From Pseudomonas sp. IPO3778 (lineage in GTDB: Bacteria; Pseudomonadota; Gammaproteobacteria; Pseudomonadales; Pseudomonadaceae): a stretch of 64,000 nucleotides of DNA. The translations under genes were made by a program, and so were the position numbers. Shown piece after piece: positions 1 to 9,070 of the stretch. Location: NCBI RefSeq assembly GCF_013386825.1, contig NZ_JACARC010000002.1:1-64000 (forward strand). The letters are read 5' to 3'. Numbering within the stretch: the stretch's first letter is position 1; every line of letters begins with the position of its first letter. Below the pieces are notes generated by a model. It worked only from the letters and a program-made list of their open reading frames with translations, did not search any database and was not told where the DNA came from.

Positions 1-22
1 AAATAACGGATATGTACACCGA

Positions 23-679
23 TCAGCCTTTGGAAGCCTCACTGATAATCTGCCGAATCGCCCCGACAAACGCCTCAGCCGGCTGCCCGCCACTCACCGC
101 GTATTGATCATTGAACACAATGGTCGGCACCGAACTCACCCCACGCGACACCCACAACTGCTCCTGCTCCCGCACCTCGGCCGCATATTCATCCGAGGCC
201 AGGATTTCCTCAGCCCGCGCACGATCCAGCCCAACACCCTCGGCAATCGCCGCCAACGTCCCGTGATCAGACGGATTCTGCTGGTCCGTAAAATACGCCT
301 TGAACAACGCCTCCTTCAGGTTGTACTGCAACCCCTCAACCCCCGCCCAATGCAGCAAACGGTGCGCATCAAAGGTGTTGTAGATACGGCTCTGCCCATC
401 GGTACGAAACGCAAACCCCAACTCCGCCCCCATGTCACGAATCCGCGCCCGGTTCGCCTGGGACTGCTCCGCCGTGGAGCCGTACTTTTCAGTGATGTGT
501 TCGGTGATGTTCTGGCCTTCGGGAACCATGTTCGGGTTCAGCTCAAAGGGCTGGAAATGAATCTCGGCCTGCACCTCCGGCCCCAGCTGGTCCAGGGCTT
601 CGGTCAAACCGCGCAGGCCGATGATGCACCAGGGGCAGGACACGTCGCTGACGAAATCGATTTTCAGGGGAGTACTCAT
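23..679 (-). CDS. DsbA family oxidoreductase (FrnE-like)
   Basis: A 218-residue thioredoxin-fold protein of the DsbA/FrnE family, whose members catalyse thiol-disulfide exchange. The active-site CPWC lies at residues 15-18, right after the first beta strand (KIDFVSDVSCPWC). The helical insertion of DsbA proteins follows, and a cis-proline loop (SSVPTIVF) sits near residue 183. No signal peptide is visible, so it is probably cytoplasmic like FrnE rather than periplasmic like DsbA. The start has a short leader before the first strand and the length is typical of the family. It is separated by about 60 bases from the hydrolase gene upstream on the same strand and could be co-transcribed with it. 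The specific substrate cannot be told from sequence. Confidence 0.9.
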   Translation of the reverse strand: MSTPLKIDFVSDVSCPWCIIGLRGLTEALDQLGPEVQAEIHFQPFELNPNMVPEGQNITEHITEKYGSTAEQSQANRARIRDMGAELGFAFRTDGQSRIYNTFDAHRLLHWAGVEGLQYNLKEALFKAYFTDQQNPSDHGTLAAIAEGVGLDRARAEEILASDEYAAEVREQEQLWVSRGVSSVPTIVFNDQYAVSGGQPAEAFVGAIRQIISEASKG

Positions 680-741
680 GACTAGGCAACCTCGCAGGCT
701 TTAAACGCCGGAAAGGTCCCACGATACACCCCGCCAAGCCC

Positions 742-1761
742 TTACAAAACCTTCGAAGGCGCCACCGGGTCGATCTGCGCCCAGTGCGCGGCATCCTCGC
801 GGTGCTCTTGCAGATAGGGCAACACCGCCGCCAGCAATGGCGCCTTGAACGCCTCCTGGAAACGATGGGCCAGCCCTGGAATCAGCCGCAACTGGCTGCC
901 CTGGATATGCGCCGCCAGGTGCACGCCGTGCATCACCGGCAGCAACGGGTCGGCGGTGCCGTGCACCACCAGGGTCGGCACGCGCAGCTGGTTCAACAGC
1001 GGCACCCGGCTGGGCTCGGCGAGGATAGCCATGATCTGGCGCTTCACCCCGTCGGGGTTGAATGCACGGTCATAGGACTGCGCCGCCTGTTGCAGCAACA
1101 CCTTGCGGTCATCCTTCACATAAGGGCTGCCCAGGGCCGCCAGCAGGTCGGCCTGTTGTTCCAGGGCCACTTCGCGATTGGGTGCGCTGCGCCGTGACAA
1201 CAGTTGCACCAGCGCCGCGCTCGGTGCCGGCAGGCCTTCGGCGCCGGAGCTGGTCATGATCAGGGTCAGGCTTTCCACCCGTTGCGGCGCCATGGCCGCC
1301 AGGTGCTGGGCGATCATCCCGCCCATGCTTGCGCCCAGCACGTGGAATTGCTGGATGTGCAAGCCGTCCATCAAGCCCAGGGCGTCGTTGGCCATGTCGG
1401 TCAGGGTGTAGGGCGCCGCCACCGGCAGGCCGAGTTTGTAGCGCAGCACTTCGAAGGTCAGGTTGGCGCTGGCCGGTGCCTGGCGCCAGGTGGACAGGCC
1501 GACATCGCGATTGTCGTAACGAATCACCCGAAAGCCTTGCTCGCACAGGGCGACCACGACTTCATCCGGCCAGTGAATCAACTGCCCACCCAACCCCATT
1601 ACCAGCAACAACGCCGGGTCGGAGGCGCGACCAATGCTCTGGTACGCCAGGCTCACCTGTTCCAGATCGACCCGTTGGGTCGGCACATTTACATCACATC
1701 GAGAAGCCGCAAAGGACGGCAGGCCGAACAAGAGAGCGGCCATGAAAAGCAACACGCGCAT
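742..1761 (-). CDS. secreted alpha/beta hydrolase
   Basis: An alpha/beta-hydrolase-fold protein of about 339 residues. Counting from the ATG at 1761, a signal peptide ([20 protein letters not shown]) is followed by the hydrolase core. The nucleophile elbow GASMGG puts the catalytic Ser at residue 145. An oxyanion-region MGLGG lies near residue 55. A C-terminal [10 protein letters not shown] segment supplies the likely acid and GLAHRF the likely His. The reading frame stays open upstream to 1830, but those residues read as an unlikely leader ahead of a good signal peptide; no strong ribosome binding site decides the start. Substrate unknown; related proteins are annotated as esterases or lactonases. 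Confidence 0.85.
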   Translation of the reverse strand: MRVLLFMAALLFGLPSFAASRCDVNVPTQRVDLEQVSLAYQSIGRASDPALLLVMGLGGQLIHWPDEVVVALCEQGFRVIRYDNRDVGLSTWRQAPASANLTFEVLRYKLGLPVAAPYTLTDMANDALGLMDGLHIQQFHVLGASMGGMIAQHLAAMAPQRVESLTLIMTSSGAEGLPAPSAALVQLLSRRSAPNREVALEQQADLLAALGSPYVKDDRKVLLQQAAQSYDRAFNPDGVKRQIMAILAEPSRVPLLNQLRVPTLVVHGTADPLLPVMHGVHLAAHIQGSQLRLIPGLAHRFQEAFKAPLLAAVLPYLQEHREDAAHWAQIDPVAPSKVL

Positions 1762-1965
1762 GAAAAACACCGAAACGCAGAACCCCAGTAGAGCGCGAGT
1801 CTGATGAAGTTTGTTCAAGCGCGCTGCCACAGTTCAGTGACAGTTTGATGAATGGCGCCCAGCGGTCATTCGCGTATCTATCTATCACCCCACGCCCTGG
1901 CCGCGCCTTTTAAATGGGTGCACTCACCGGCAAGCCCGGTCTCACCAGAGCATGAACCCATCACC

Positions 1966-4900
1966 ATGAGTGAACTGACCCTCCCCCCCCTCTCCCTCTC
2001 CCAGGGCGACTTGACCTCGCCCACGCTGTTGACCCAGGCACTGCGCCTGGACCAGAGCCTGTACCTGCAGGCCACCGCGCGCTGGCGTGACAGTCGTCAG
2101 GGCCTGCATGAGCTGATTGCTCAGGCACCCGGTGTGCGCGACTCTATCAATGCGGTGCTCAACGAGCATTTGCAAATCGACACCAGGTCCGTCGGCCTGG
2201 GCTTTCTCGACACCGCGCAAGACGCCGAGCATTTCATCAGCCTGACGGACGCCTGGGCGTTTATCTGCCAGTTCCCGGACATCGACGCCAACCTTGATAC
2301 TCAGAGCACTACCCTCGGCCTGGCCAGGCACCGGCTGGCAAACCTGACGCCGGTGCAGTTGCTGAAACAGCTCAAGGCACTGAACCTGGAACAACGGCTA
2401 AGGCTGCGCTGGAACACCTACTGGGCGACGCGGGCGCCGGGCACACCGCGCTCCCGGCTCGACCACGCGGTGCAGCTGTACCGTCAACATCTCGAAGCCA
2501 GCAGCCACGCCGCCTACGCCCTGGGGCACCTCAGCGCCACACAGCTCGAACCGCTGCAAACCTTGCTTGACCCGGGCACTTCCTTCCCGGGCGACATCCA
2601 CCAACTGGCCCTGCAATTGCCCGACCAGAGCAAAGTCAAACTGCCGGGCGCCTGGGTCATCAGCACCAACGGGGCACCGGCGCTCGCGCAAACCCTTTAC
2701 CTGCCCAGCCGCCAGCCAAGCCTGATGGTGTTCAGCCAACGCAGTGAGATGGAGCAATGGCTGACAGCCCCGGCCCAACAATTGATCCCGCCGGAGGTAT
2801 TGCCGGCCTCGGTCACCTTCAGCTACACCCCGCGTCGCGATGACCTGGCGTTTGGGGTCCACGACGTGCTGGCGCATGTGCTCACGGCGCAACTGGAGAG
2901 CCTGCGCAATCGCCATCGCAACGGCAGCAACCTGGCCCGTTATGCCCGCCGCGCCCTCGACGACGCCGACCGACTGGACCGCCAGCGCCGTGAAAACCCG
3001 GTATTCACCTTGCCACCCACCCAGGCCCTGGCCCCCGGCCCCGACGATGACGAACAGGCCCCACCCTTCGGCAACCTCAACGCCGATATCACGCTGAGCG
3101 AGCGTTGGGCCTCGATCAAACAGCAACGCCTCGACCTCGAACGTTACCTGGGTGACGACACTCAGTACGCCAACCGGCTGGCCCACTTGAAAGGGTTGAT
3201 GCAGGCACAGGACGCCGCCGAACTGGACGGCAATACCGCCGCCGGCGCCCTGCTGGGCCGGCGCACCGCCCTTGAACGCCTGGAGCTGCGGCATAAACCC
3301 AACGCCCACTACGACGCGCTGTATCAAGCGCAACTCGCCGCCGTACGCGCCGAAGCCGCGATCCAGCAGGCGCTCAAGCAAATCAGCGACGATGAACATC
3401 GCCTGCTCCTGGCCCTGCTGGACCATCCCGCTGCCGTGGAACGCCGCCCCGAGGTGACTGCCGCGCGCCTGACCCTGACCAGCAGTGCCCCCGACGAAAC
3501 GGCCCATGAGCTCCAGGGCCTGCTGGTGATCACCCGGGCCGGCGCCCTTACCGCTTCCGCGCCCCACAGCCTGTTGTTGTACTGGCCCGGCAGCGGCGGC
3601 GGCCTGCAGCGTTTCGAATCCCGCCAGGCCCTGGAACAGTTGCTGTTCAAGCTGCCGGATGACGCCAGCACCACCCTGCAATGGACCGTGTTAAGCGGCG
3701 ACCCGTTTGAGTACTCACTCCAACAACGCTTGTACGCCAGCGAGCAACAGGCCGCCGAAACGATCATGCGTTACCCCCTGCCGGCCCTTGCCCATCAACG
3801 CGATGAAGCCCTGGATAAACTTCACGAACAAACCTTGTCCACCCTGCAGATTCCTACCCATCAGGCTCGCGAACTGGCCTATACGCAGCTGCTGGAACAA
3901 CAGCGCAGTGCCCGCCTGGCCGGCGCGTTGCCCCGAGAACTGAGCCAACTCCCGGCCGACGCACGCCAGGCCTTCAAGGCGCTGATCCAGGCCCAGATCG
4001 ACGCGTTGCACCGCGCCCAGCACCTGCTCGAACGCGACCTGGAACCCTTCGAAGACTTCGGCCGGCGTCGCCTGAACCGGCGGCTGCGTGAGGACTTCAG
4101 GCTTGAGCACGACGCTCACGTACAGCTGAATCTGCCGGACTCGGTGAGCTGGGAACGTGAGTACCTGGACCAATACGCAGGCCCCGGCACGCCGTTCAAA
4201 ACGGTCCTGATGCCCAGCGCTCGTCGCCGCGACTGGTCGCTGTTGCAACTGGCGCAACAGAACATCGACGCCGACGTCGAGCAGCGCCTGGGGTTCAGGC
4301 AAGTGAACGTCACCAGCCACAGCCCGATCGAAGCCGAGCAACTGAAAAACGGCCTGACGGTCAGTTACCTCAAGCAACTGGTCACCGAACTCGACCTGGC
4401 CGGCGCCTACGAACAGTTGATCACCCGTATCTTCCTCGGCGACCCGGATGCACCGATTTTCACCCGCCAGCATCAGCGTGAATGCCTGACCGAGCCGCTG
4501 CGCCTGATGCTCATCCTGCAGGGCAAGTTCGCCCACGCACGGGGCTGGCTCGACGACACAGACCTGCTGCTCTTGAACAATGCCCTTGAAGCGCGGCAAC
4601 CCTTCGTGTTGCTGCCGGCACAGTTAAGCGCCGGCGGCACCGACACCGACCATGGCCCAAGCGGTTTGTTCGGCATCACCTTCATCCAGGACCCGGCGTC
4701 GGGTCGCACCCTGCTCTACCTGCCCGACACTCCGGACGGTCAGCCCCTGCGCCGCTATGCCAGCCTGGAACGGGCTCGCAAGGCACTGTACGACCGCAGC
4801 CTGGCCAGCGGCATGAGTGACTACCTGGCCGGGCGCGCCATCAAGGGCGATGCCGCCGCCCACCTGTCGCGGATCGCCCAGGCGCAGCAGAAGAATTTCG

Positions 4901-7449
4901 ACGGCCTGTTCGAGGTCGGCACGCCATGGCCGGCGACCACCTCATTGCCCGAGCACGTGCTCAACAACCATATGGGTCGGCTCATCGAGGCGCATCGCGC
5001 GACCTCACGCTCCAACGCCGCCTTGCTGCTGGAACACAACGCGCTGCGCAGTGGCATGATCTTCAACTACCTGAAAATCGCGCTGGGCCTGGTGCCTTTC
5101 GCGGGCGCGGCCATTGCCCTGTATGACGCCTGGAGCAGCGCCAACCTGGCGGTGGCGGCGTTCTTGCGCGGCGACGTCGGGCATGGCCTGGCAGAGGTCG
5201 AAGCGGTGCTGCTGTCGCTGATCGACTGCGCCATGGACATCCTGCCGGGCAACCTGGCGCTGCCCGCCAACGCCCGCGCGGTCACCCGTCAACGGCAACT
5301 GCGTCACCTGGGCGCGCGCCGCATGCGGCAGCGTTTCGAGGGCTACGACTATGAAGGCGTGGTATCCCTGGCCGGCCTGCAGCCCTACAGCCACGGCCCG
5401 TACCGCAACGTGTACCGGCATGGCGAGGGTGACTTCATCCTGCGGCGCGGGCGTATCTACAAGGTGGAACGGCTGGGCGATGGGCTGGACTGGCGCCTGA
5501 GCCCCACCCGCCAGAAGACCTACAAACAGCCGATTGCCCTCGACGAAAGCGGCGAATGGGACACGCACTACGGGGTCTACGGCACCGCATTCAACGGCGG
5601 CCTCGCCGGCGGCGGTGGTGTGCTGGGGCGCATGGTGGATGTCCTCGAACCGATGTGGCCACTGGCAATTCGTGAGCGGTTGCCACGCTGGTTGGTCGAC
5701 CGCACCTATTATCGCCAGCGGGCATTGGTGTCCAGCATGGAGCGCACCAACACCGCCATCCTCCGGCACAAAGAACGTACCCACGGCCTGATGGAACGCT
5801 ACGAAAGCGGTGACATGGGGGTGATTCCCGGCCTGGAAAAAGAGCTGGCCGATGGCATCGAGCTGAACGCACGCTTGCACCAGAACATCGGAGACCTGGC
5901 CCTTGGGACTTACGGAAACAAGGTTCAACTGGCCAGCAAAGCCAAGAGCGACGCCGCCTATTCAATCGCGTGGAACTCGCAGTGGCAGGCCAGGATCAAG
6001 GGCCAGCAAGTGGTGATCCACGACGAAGCCATTGACCTGGCAGTCGCCCGCCTGGATGCCACGCCCTACGAACAGCAGTCGGCCCGCGCCGCGTTGCGCG
6101 AGCAGGTCAGAGCCCGGCAAGTGGCCATTCTGGAACTGCTTCGCCAGTTGGACAGCACCCTTGAAACTCTGAACAGCTGGATCAAACACGTCACCCTCAC
6201 ACAACAGCGCCAGGGCCTGACCACCGCGTCCGAGGTGATCAACCGGCACCTGTCGGCCAGGCGCCGGGAGCAGATGAAGGTCAACATGCTGCTGGGGTTG
6301 GTCGACCATCGCAAAGGCGTTGGCGACGCGTCCTGGCACTACCTTCAAGGGCCCCTGAACCATTCGAAAAACGCGGTGCACCGGGCACTGTACCTGCAAG
6401 CCAACATGATTGAAGTCAGCCCTACCCAAAGCCAACGCAATCTCCTCCTCAACTACTGCGTCGACGTCTACGCGCAAATGCGTGGCAACCTGAACCGCTG
6501 GTCCTCCAGTTACCACCAACACTTCGACGCCGCCTATGTGCAGGCGCTGATCGACGAACTCAACAAAATGAGCGAGCGCGCCCGCAACGCCCTCACAGAG
6601 CCCGTCTCCCGGGCGCCAGCGGGCGGTACCCGCAGGATTTTCGAAACCGACGACCAGACCTTGCTGATTGGGGTGGAACACGTTGACCCGGTCACCAGGG
6701 CACGGCGTTATACCCTCACCGGCGCCGAAGGCCGTACCGAGATCTGGGAGCAAGGCGCCAACGGCCGCTTCCACCTGACCAACCCGGCGCCTGTTGCGCC
6801 ACCGGTGCGCTCTGTAACCAACGCGCTTGCCCTGATCAACGAAGCCCGCGCACGACTGAATGCAGTCCAGGCGTATATCCGCAAAGTCGAGGAGTACGCC
6901 CGCCAGAACATGCTGCCGGTGGATCTGGAAGAGATGCTCGCCAGAGAAGCCGATGAACTGCTGGAGCGCGCCCGGACCCTCGGCACACTGGCGCCACAGG
7001 ACCCGATCCTGGCGCAATTGCGTACCCAGGCCGCGAGCCTGATCACCCGGGGCCGTGACCTGCGGGTACGCCAGACCCTGGCCAGCCGGACGCCCACCGA
7101 GGGTTATCTGGATTACCTGCGCGAGCAACAGTTGGTGGAGATTCGCAAGGGCGAGCCGGCACGCAACCTCAATGCGGGCCAGAAAGGCCGGCCGGACTAT
7201 CTGCAGGAGTACCTGGTGTGGGACGTGAGCAAAACCCCGCAGCAGGTGCTGTGGTATGCGCATTTCCACTACGACAAGGCCGGGGCGCGCTTCGATGAGT
7301 TCATCAAGGCCCATTTGAAGACCCTCGAGCAGCGCAACCTGGGCCTGCAATGGCAACGCGCCCAGGCGGAAACCGGGGCCAGTGTCGACCCGATCTGGCG
7401 CGGGAATATCGGCCGGCCGCTGGCGAACCGGCACTTTGCCGAGCTGTAA
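1966..7449 (+). CDS. giant DUF6543 (dermonecrotic toxin-like) protein
   Basis: A protein of about 1,827 residues of the type annotated in Pseudomonas as 'dermonecrotic toxin domain-containing' or DUF6543. It is mostly helical and rich in Leu, Ala, Arg and Glu. One strongly hydrophobic stretch (FNYLKIALGLVPFAGAAIAL and the following ~50 residues, near bases 5060-5260) resembles the membrane-inserting segment of such proteins. After it come a segment with GDFILRRGRIYKVE and long coiled-coil-like helices to the C-terminus. No Sec signal is visible. The frame is open back to 1852; the ATG at 1966 begins a sequence more typical of the family, but neither start has a convincing ribosome binding site. 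A 12-bp-stem hairpin follows the gene. Function is inferred from family naming only: a possible host- or competitor-directed toxin. The gene stands alone with no recognisable immunity or secretion partner. Confidence 0.75.
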   Translation: MSELTLPPLSLSQGDLTSPTLLTQALRLDQSLYLQATARWRDSRQGLHELIAQAPGVRDSINAVLNEHLQIDTRSVGLGFLDTAQDAEHFISLTDAWAFICQFPDIDANLDTQSTTLGLARHRLANLTPVQLLKQLKALNLEQRLRLRWNTYWATRAPGTPRSRLDHAVQLYRQHLEASSHAAYALGHLSATQLEPLQTLLDPGTSFPGDIHQLALQLPDQSKVKLPGAWVISTNGAPALAQTLYLPSRQPSLMVFSQRSEMEQWLTAPAQQLIPPEVLPASVTFSYTPRRDDLAFGVHDVLAHVLTAQLESLRNRHRNGSNLARYARRALDDADRLDRQRRENPVFTLPPTQALAPGPDDDEQAPPFGNLNADITLSERWASIKQQRLDLERYLGDDTQYANRLAHLKGLMQAQDAAELDGNTAAGALLGRRTALERLELRHKPNAHYDALYQAQLAAVRAEAAIQQALKQISDDEHRLLLALLDHPAAVERRPEVTAARLTLTSSAPDETAHELQGLLVITRAGALTASAPHSLLLYWPGSGGGLQRFESRQALEQLLFKLPDDASTTLQWTVLSGDPFEYSLQQRLYASEQQAAETIMRYPLPALAHQRDEALDKLHEQTLSTLQIPTHQARELAYTQLLEQQRSARLAGALPRELSQLPADARQAFKALIQAQIDALHRAQHLLERDLEPFEDFGRRRLNRRLREDFRLEHDAHVQLNLPDSVSWEREYLDQYAGPGTPFKTVLMPSARRRDWSLLQLAQQNIDADVEQRLGFRQVNVTSHSPIEAEQLKNGLTVSYLKQLVTELDLAGAYEQLITRIFLGDPDAPIFTRQHQRECLTEPLRLMLILQGKFAHARGWLDDTDLLLLNNALEARQPFVLLPAQLSAGGTDTDHGPSGLFGITFIQDPASGRTLLYLPDTPDGQPLRRYASLERARKALYDRSLASGMSDYLAGRAIKGDAAAHLSRIAQAQQKNFDGLFEVGTPWPATTSLPEHVLNNHMGRLIEAHRATSRSNAALLLEHNALRSGMIFNYLKIALGLVPFAGAAIALYDAWSSANLAVAAFLRGDVGHGLAEVEAVLLSLIDCAMDILPGNLALPANARAVTRQRQLRHLGARRMRQRFEGYDYEGVVSLAGLQPYSHGPYRNVYRHGEGDFILRRGRIYKVERLGDGLDWRLSPTRQKTYKQPIALDESGEWDTHYGVYGTAFNGGLAGGGGVLGRMVDVLEPMWPLAIRERLPRWLVDRTYYRQRALVSSMERTNTAILRHKERTHGLMERYESGDMGVIPGLEKELADGIELNARLHQNIGDLALGTYGNKVQLASKAKSDAAYSIAWNSQWQARIKGQQVVIHDEAIDLAVARLDATPYEQQSARAALREQVRARQVAILELLRQLDSTLETLNSWIKHVTLTQQRQGLTTASEVINRHLSARRREQMKVNMLLGLVDHRKGVGDASWHYLQGPLNHSKNAVHRALYLQANMIEVSPTQSQRNLLLNYCVDVYAQMRGNLNRWSSSYHQHFDAAYVQALIDELNKMSERARNALTEPVSRAPAGGTRRIFETDDQTLLIGVEHVDPVTRARRYTLTGAEGRTEIWEQGANGRFHLTNPAPVAPPVRSVTNALALINEARARLNAVQAYIRKVEEYARQNMLPVDLEEMLAREADELLERARTLGTLAPQDPILAQLRTQAASLITRGRDLRVRQTLASRTPTEGYLDYLREQQLVEIRKGEPARNLNAGQKGRPDYLQEYLVWDVSKTPQQVLWYAHFHYDKAGARFDEFIKAHLKTLEQRNLGLQWQRAQAETGASVDPIWRGNIGRPLANRHFAEL

Positions 7450-7460
7450 TACCGACGCAA

Positions 7461-7494
7461 ACACCGCGCTGGCCAGGCATCGCCAGCGCGGTGT
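7461..7494 (+). terminator. hairpin after the DUF6543 gene
   Basis: A perfect inverted repeat, ACACCGCGCTGG with its complement and a 10-base loop, begins 12 bases after the stop codon. There is no T-run after it, so intrinsic termination is plausible but not certain. Confidence 0.5.
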
Positions 7495-7580
7495 GCACAC
7501 GGGCCTTGTCGACAGCCATGACAACATGAGACAAACTCACTCCATCCGAATTTGTCACAAGTTATATTCATGGAGAGCCC

Positions 7581-8498
7581 GTGCTCGAAATCCGTCATCT
7601 CAAGACCCTGCACGCCCTGCGTGAAGCCGACAGCCTGGTGGAAGCGGCTGAGCGCCTGCACCTGACCCAGTCCGCGCTTTCCCACCAGTTCAAGGAGCTG
7701 GAGGAACGCCTGGGCATGCCGTTGTTTGTGCGCAAGACCAAGCCGCTGCGCTTCACCAGCGCCGGCTTGCGCCTGCTGCAACTGGCGGACGCCACCCTGC
7801 CCCTGCTGCGCGGCGCCGAGCGTGACATTGCGCGGCTGGCGGGCGGCACCGCCGGTCGCTTACACATGGCCATCGAGTGCCACAGTTGCTTCCAGTGGCT
7901 GATGCCCACCATCGACCAGTTCCGCGATGCGTGGCCCGAAGTCGAGCTGGACCTGGCTTCCGGCTTCGCCTTCGCCCCGCTGCCGGCCCTGGCCCGGGGT
8001 GACTTGGACCTGGTGGTCACCTCCGACCCGCTGGAGCTGCCGGGCATCACCTATGTGCCGTTGTTCACCTACGAAGCCATGCTGGCCGTGGCCAACCAGC
8101 ACCCACTGGCGAACAAGCCGTACATCGTGCCCGACGATTTGAGCAGCGAGACGTTGATCACCTACCCGGTGGAGCGTGACCGCCTGGACATCTTCACCCG
8201 CTTCCTCGAACCGGCCGACGTGGAACCGGCCCAGGTGCGCACCTCGGAACTGACGGTGATGATGATGCAGTTGGTGGCCAGCGGTCGCGGCGTGTGCGGC
8301 ATGCCCCACTGGGCGCTGCACGAATACAGTTCCCGGGGTTATGTGAAAGCCAAGCGGTTGGGGGAAAAAGGCCTGTTTGCCACGCTGTACGCCGGGATTC
8401 GCGCCGACATGCTCGATGCGCCGTACATGCGCGACTTTTTGCTGACGGCCAAGGACACGTCGTTTTCGACCCTGGACGGGGTCAGCGCCGTACGCTGA
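7581..8498 (+). CDS. metR: LysR-type regulator MetR
   Basis: A 305-residue LysR-family regulator matching MetR, the homocysteine-responsive activator of methionine biosynthesis genes. The N-terminal winged HTH covers residues ~1-60 (LTQSALSHQFKELEERLG, then LFVRKTKPLRFTSAG). The effector domain has the MetR signatures IECHSCFQWL, ELDLVVTSD and ETLITYPVERDRLD. The start is a GTG preceded by GGAG (CATGGAGAGCCC). It reads away from the DUF6543 gene and is followed by a REP palindrome. No clear MetR box was found in front of it. Assignment rests on remembered similarity to the E. coli protein along its whole length. Confidence 0.9.
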   Translation: MLEIRHLKTLHALREADSLVEAAERLHLTQSALSHQFKELEERLGMPLFVRKTKPLRFTSAGLRLLQLADATLPLLRGAERDIARLAGGTAGRLHMAIECHSCFQWLMPTIDQFRDAWPEVELDLASGFAFAPLPALARGDLDLVVTSDPLELPGITYVPLFTYEAMLAVANQHPLANKPYIVPDDLSSETLITYPVERDRLDIFTRFLEPADVEPAQVRTSELTVMMMQLVASGRGVCGMPHWALHEYSSRGYVKAKRLGEKGLFATLYAGIRADMLDAPYMRDFLLTAKDTSFSTLDGVSAVR

Positions 8499-8513
8499 TG
8501 AACAGCGGGTACC

Positions 8514-8608
8514 TGTGGCGAGGGAGCTTGCTCCCGCTGGGCTGCGCAGCAGACCCAAAAATCTCGGGGCCGCTTCGCGCCCCAGCGGGAGCAAGCTCCC
8601 TCGCCACA
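8514..8608. repeat. REP palindrome, GTGGCGAGGGAGCTTGC type
   Basis: An inverted pair of REP units about 30 bases long on either side of a ~35-base centre containing GGGCTGCGCAGCAGACCC. It lies between metR and the convergent Nudix gene and is nearly identical to the copy at 12423-12517. Confidence 0.9.
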
Positions 8609-8611
8609 GTT

Positions 8612-9022
8612 TCAGGCACCCGTTAGAGACGAGCGGTAGAACGGCAGGATCAGATCCCGGGTCAGGGGCGCCAGCAGCAAATCACCGTCACCGGCCGGGT
8701 CGATCCAGCGCACTTCTTCAATTTCGGCAGCCGGTGCCACCGGCACGTCAATGTGCACCTGGAACAATTCGGCCTGCACCACAAACCCCGGCTCATTCGC
8801 CGCCGGGGCCGAGAATTGGCCCAGGTACACCGCCGCCGCCGGATCAATCCTCAGGCCCAGTTCTTCGTGCAGCTCACGGGCCAGGGCCTCGGCCGGTAGC
8901 TCACCGGCATCGATCTTGCCGCCCGGCTGCATGAACGCCTGGGTGCCGCGCTTGCGTACCAGCAAGGTCTGGCCGTCGCTGCCGATCAGCAGGGCGGCGG
9001 CGATGCGAAGGGTGGAGGTCAT
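8612..9022 (-). CDS. Nudix hydrolase
   Basis: A 136-residue Nudix-family pyrophosphohydrolase. A complete Nudix box (G-x5-E-x7-REL-x-EE-x-GL) occupies residues 35-57, so the metal-binding Glu residues are intact. The family cleaves nucleoside diphosphates linked to another moiety; the MutT-like length suggests a small substrate, but this cannot be fixed from sequence. ATG at 9022 is preceded by a CCCTCCC-adjacent purine stretch on the coding strand. The stop codon lies four bases from the REP element. Confidence 0.92.
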   Translation of the reverse strand: MTSTLRIAAALLIGSDGQTLLVRKRGTQAFMQPGGKIDAGELPAEALARELHEELGLRIDPAAAVYLGQFSAPAANEPGFVVQAELFQVHIDVPVAPAAEIEEVRWIDPAGDGDLLLAPLTRDLILPFYRSSLTGA

Positions 9023-9070
9023 GGGAGGGTCGCCTTCAATTCAAAGGCGCAAGGATCCCATGAACCGGCC

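Noticed and set aside
2398..3681. 427-residue antisense frame in the DUF6543 gene
   Set aside because: Composition (Gln/Gly/Val-rich, low complexity) and full overlap with a well-supported gene mark it as a shadow.
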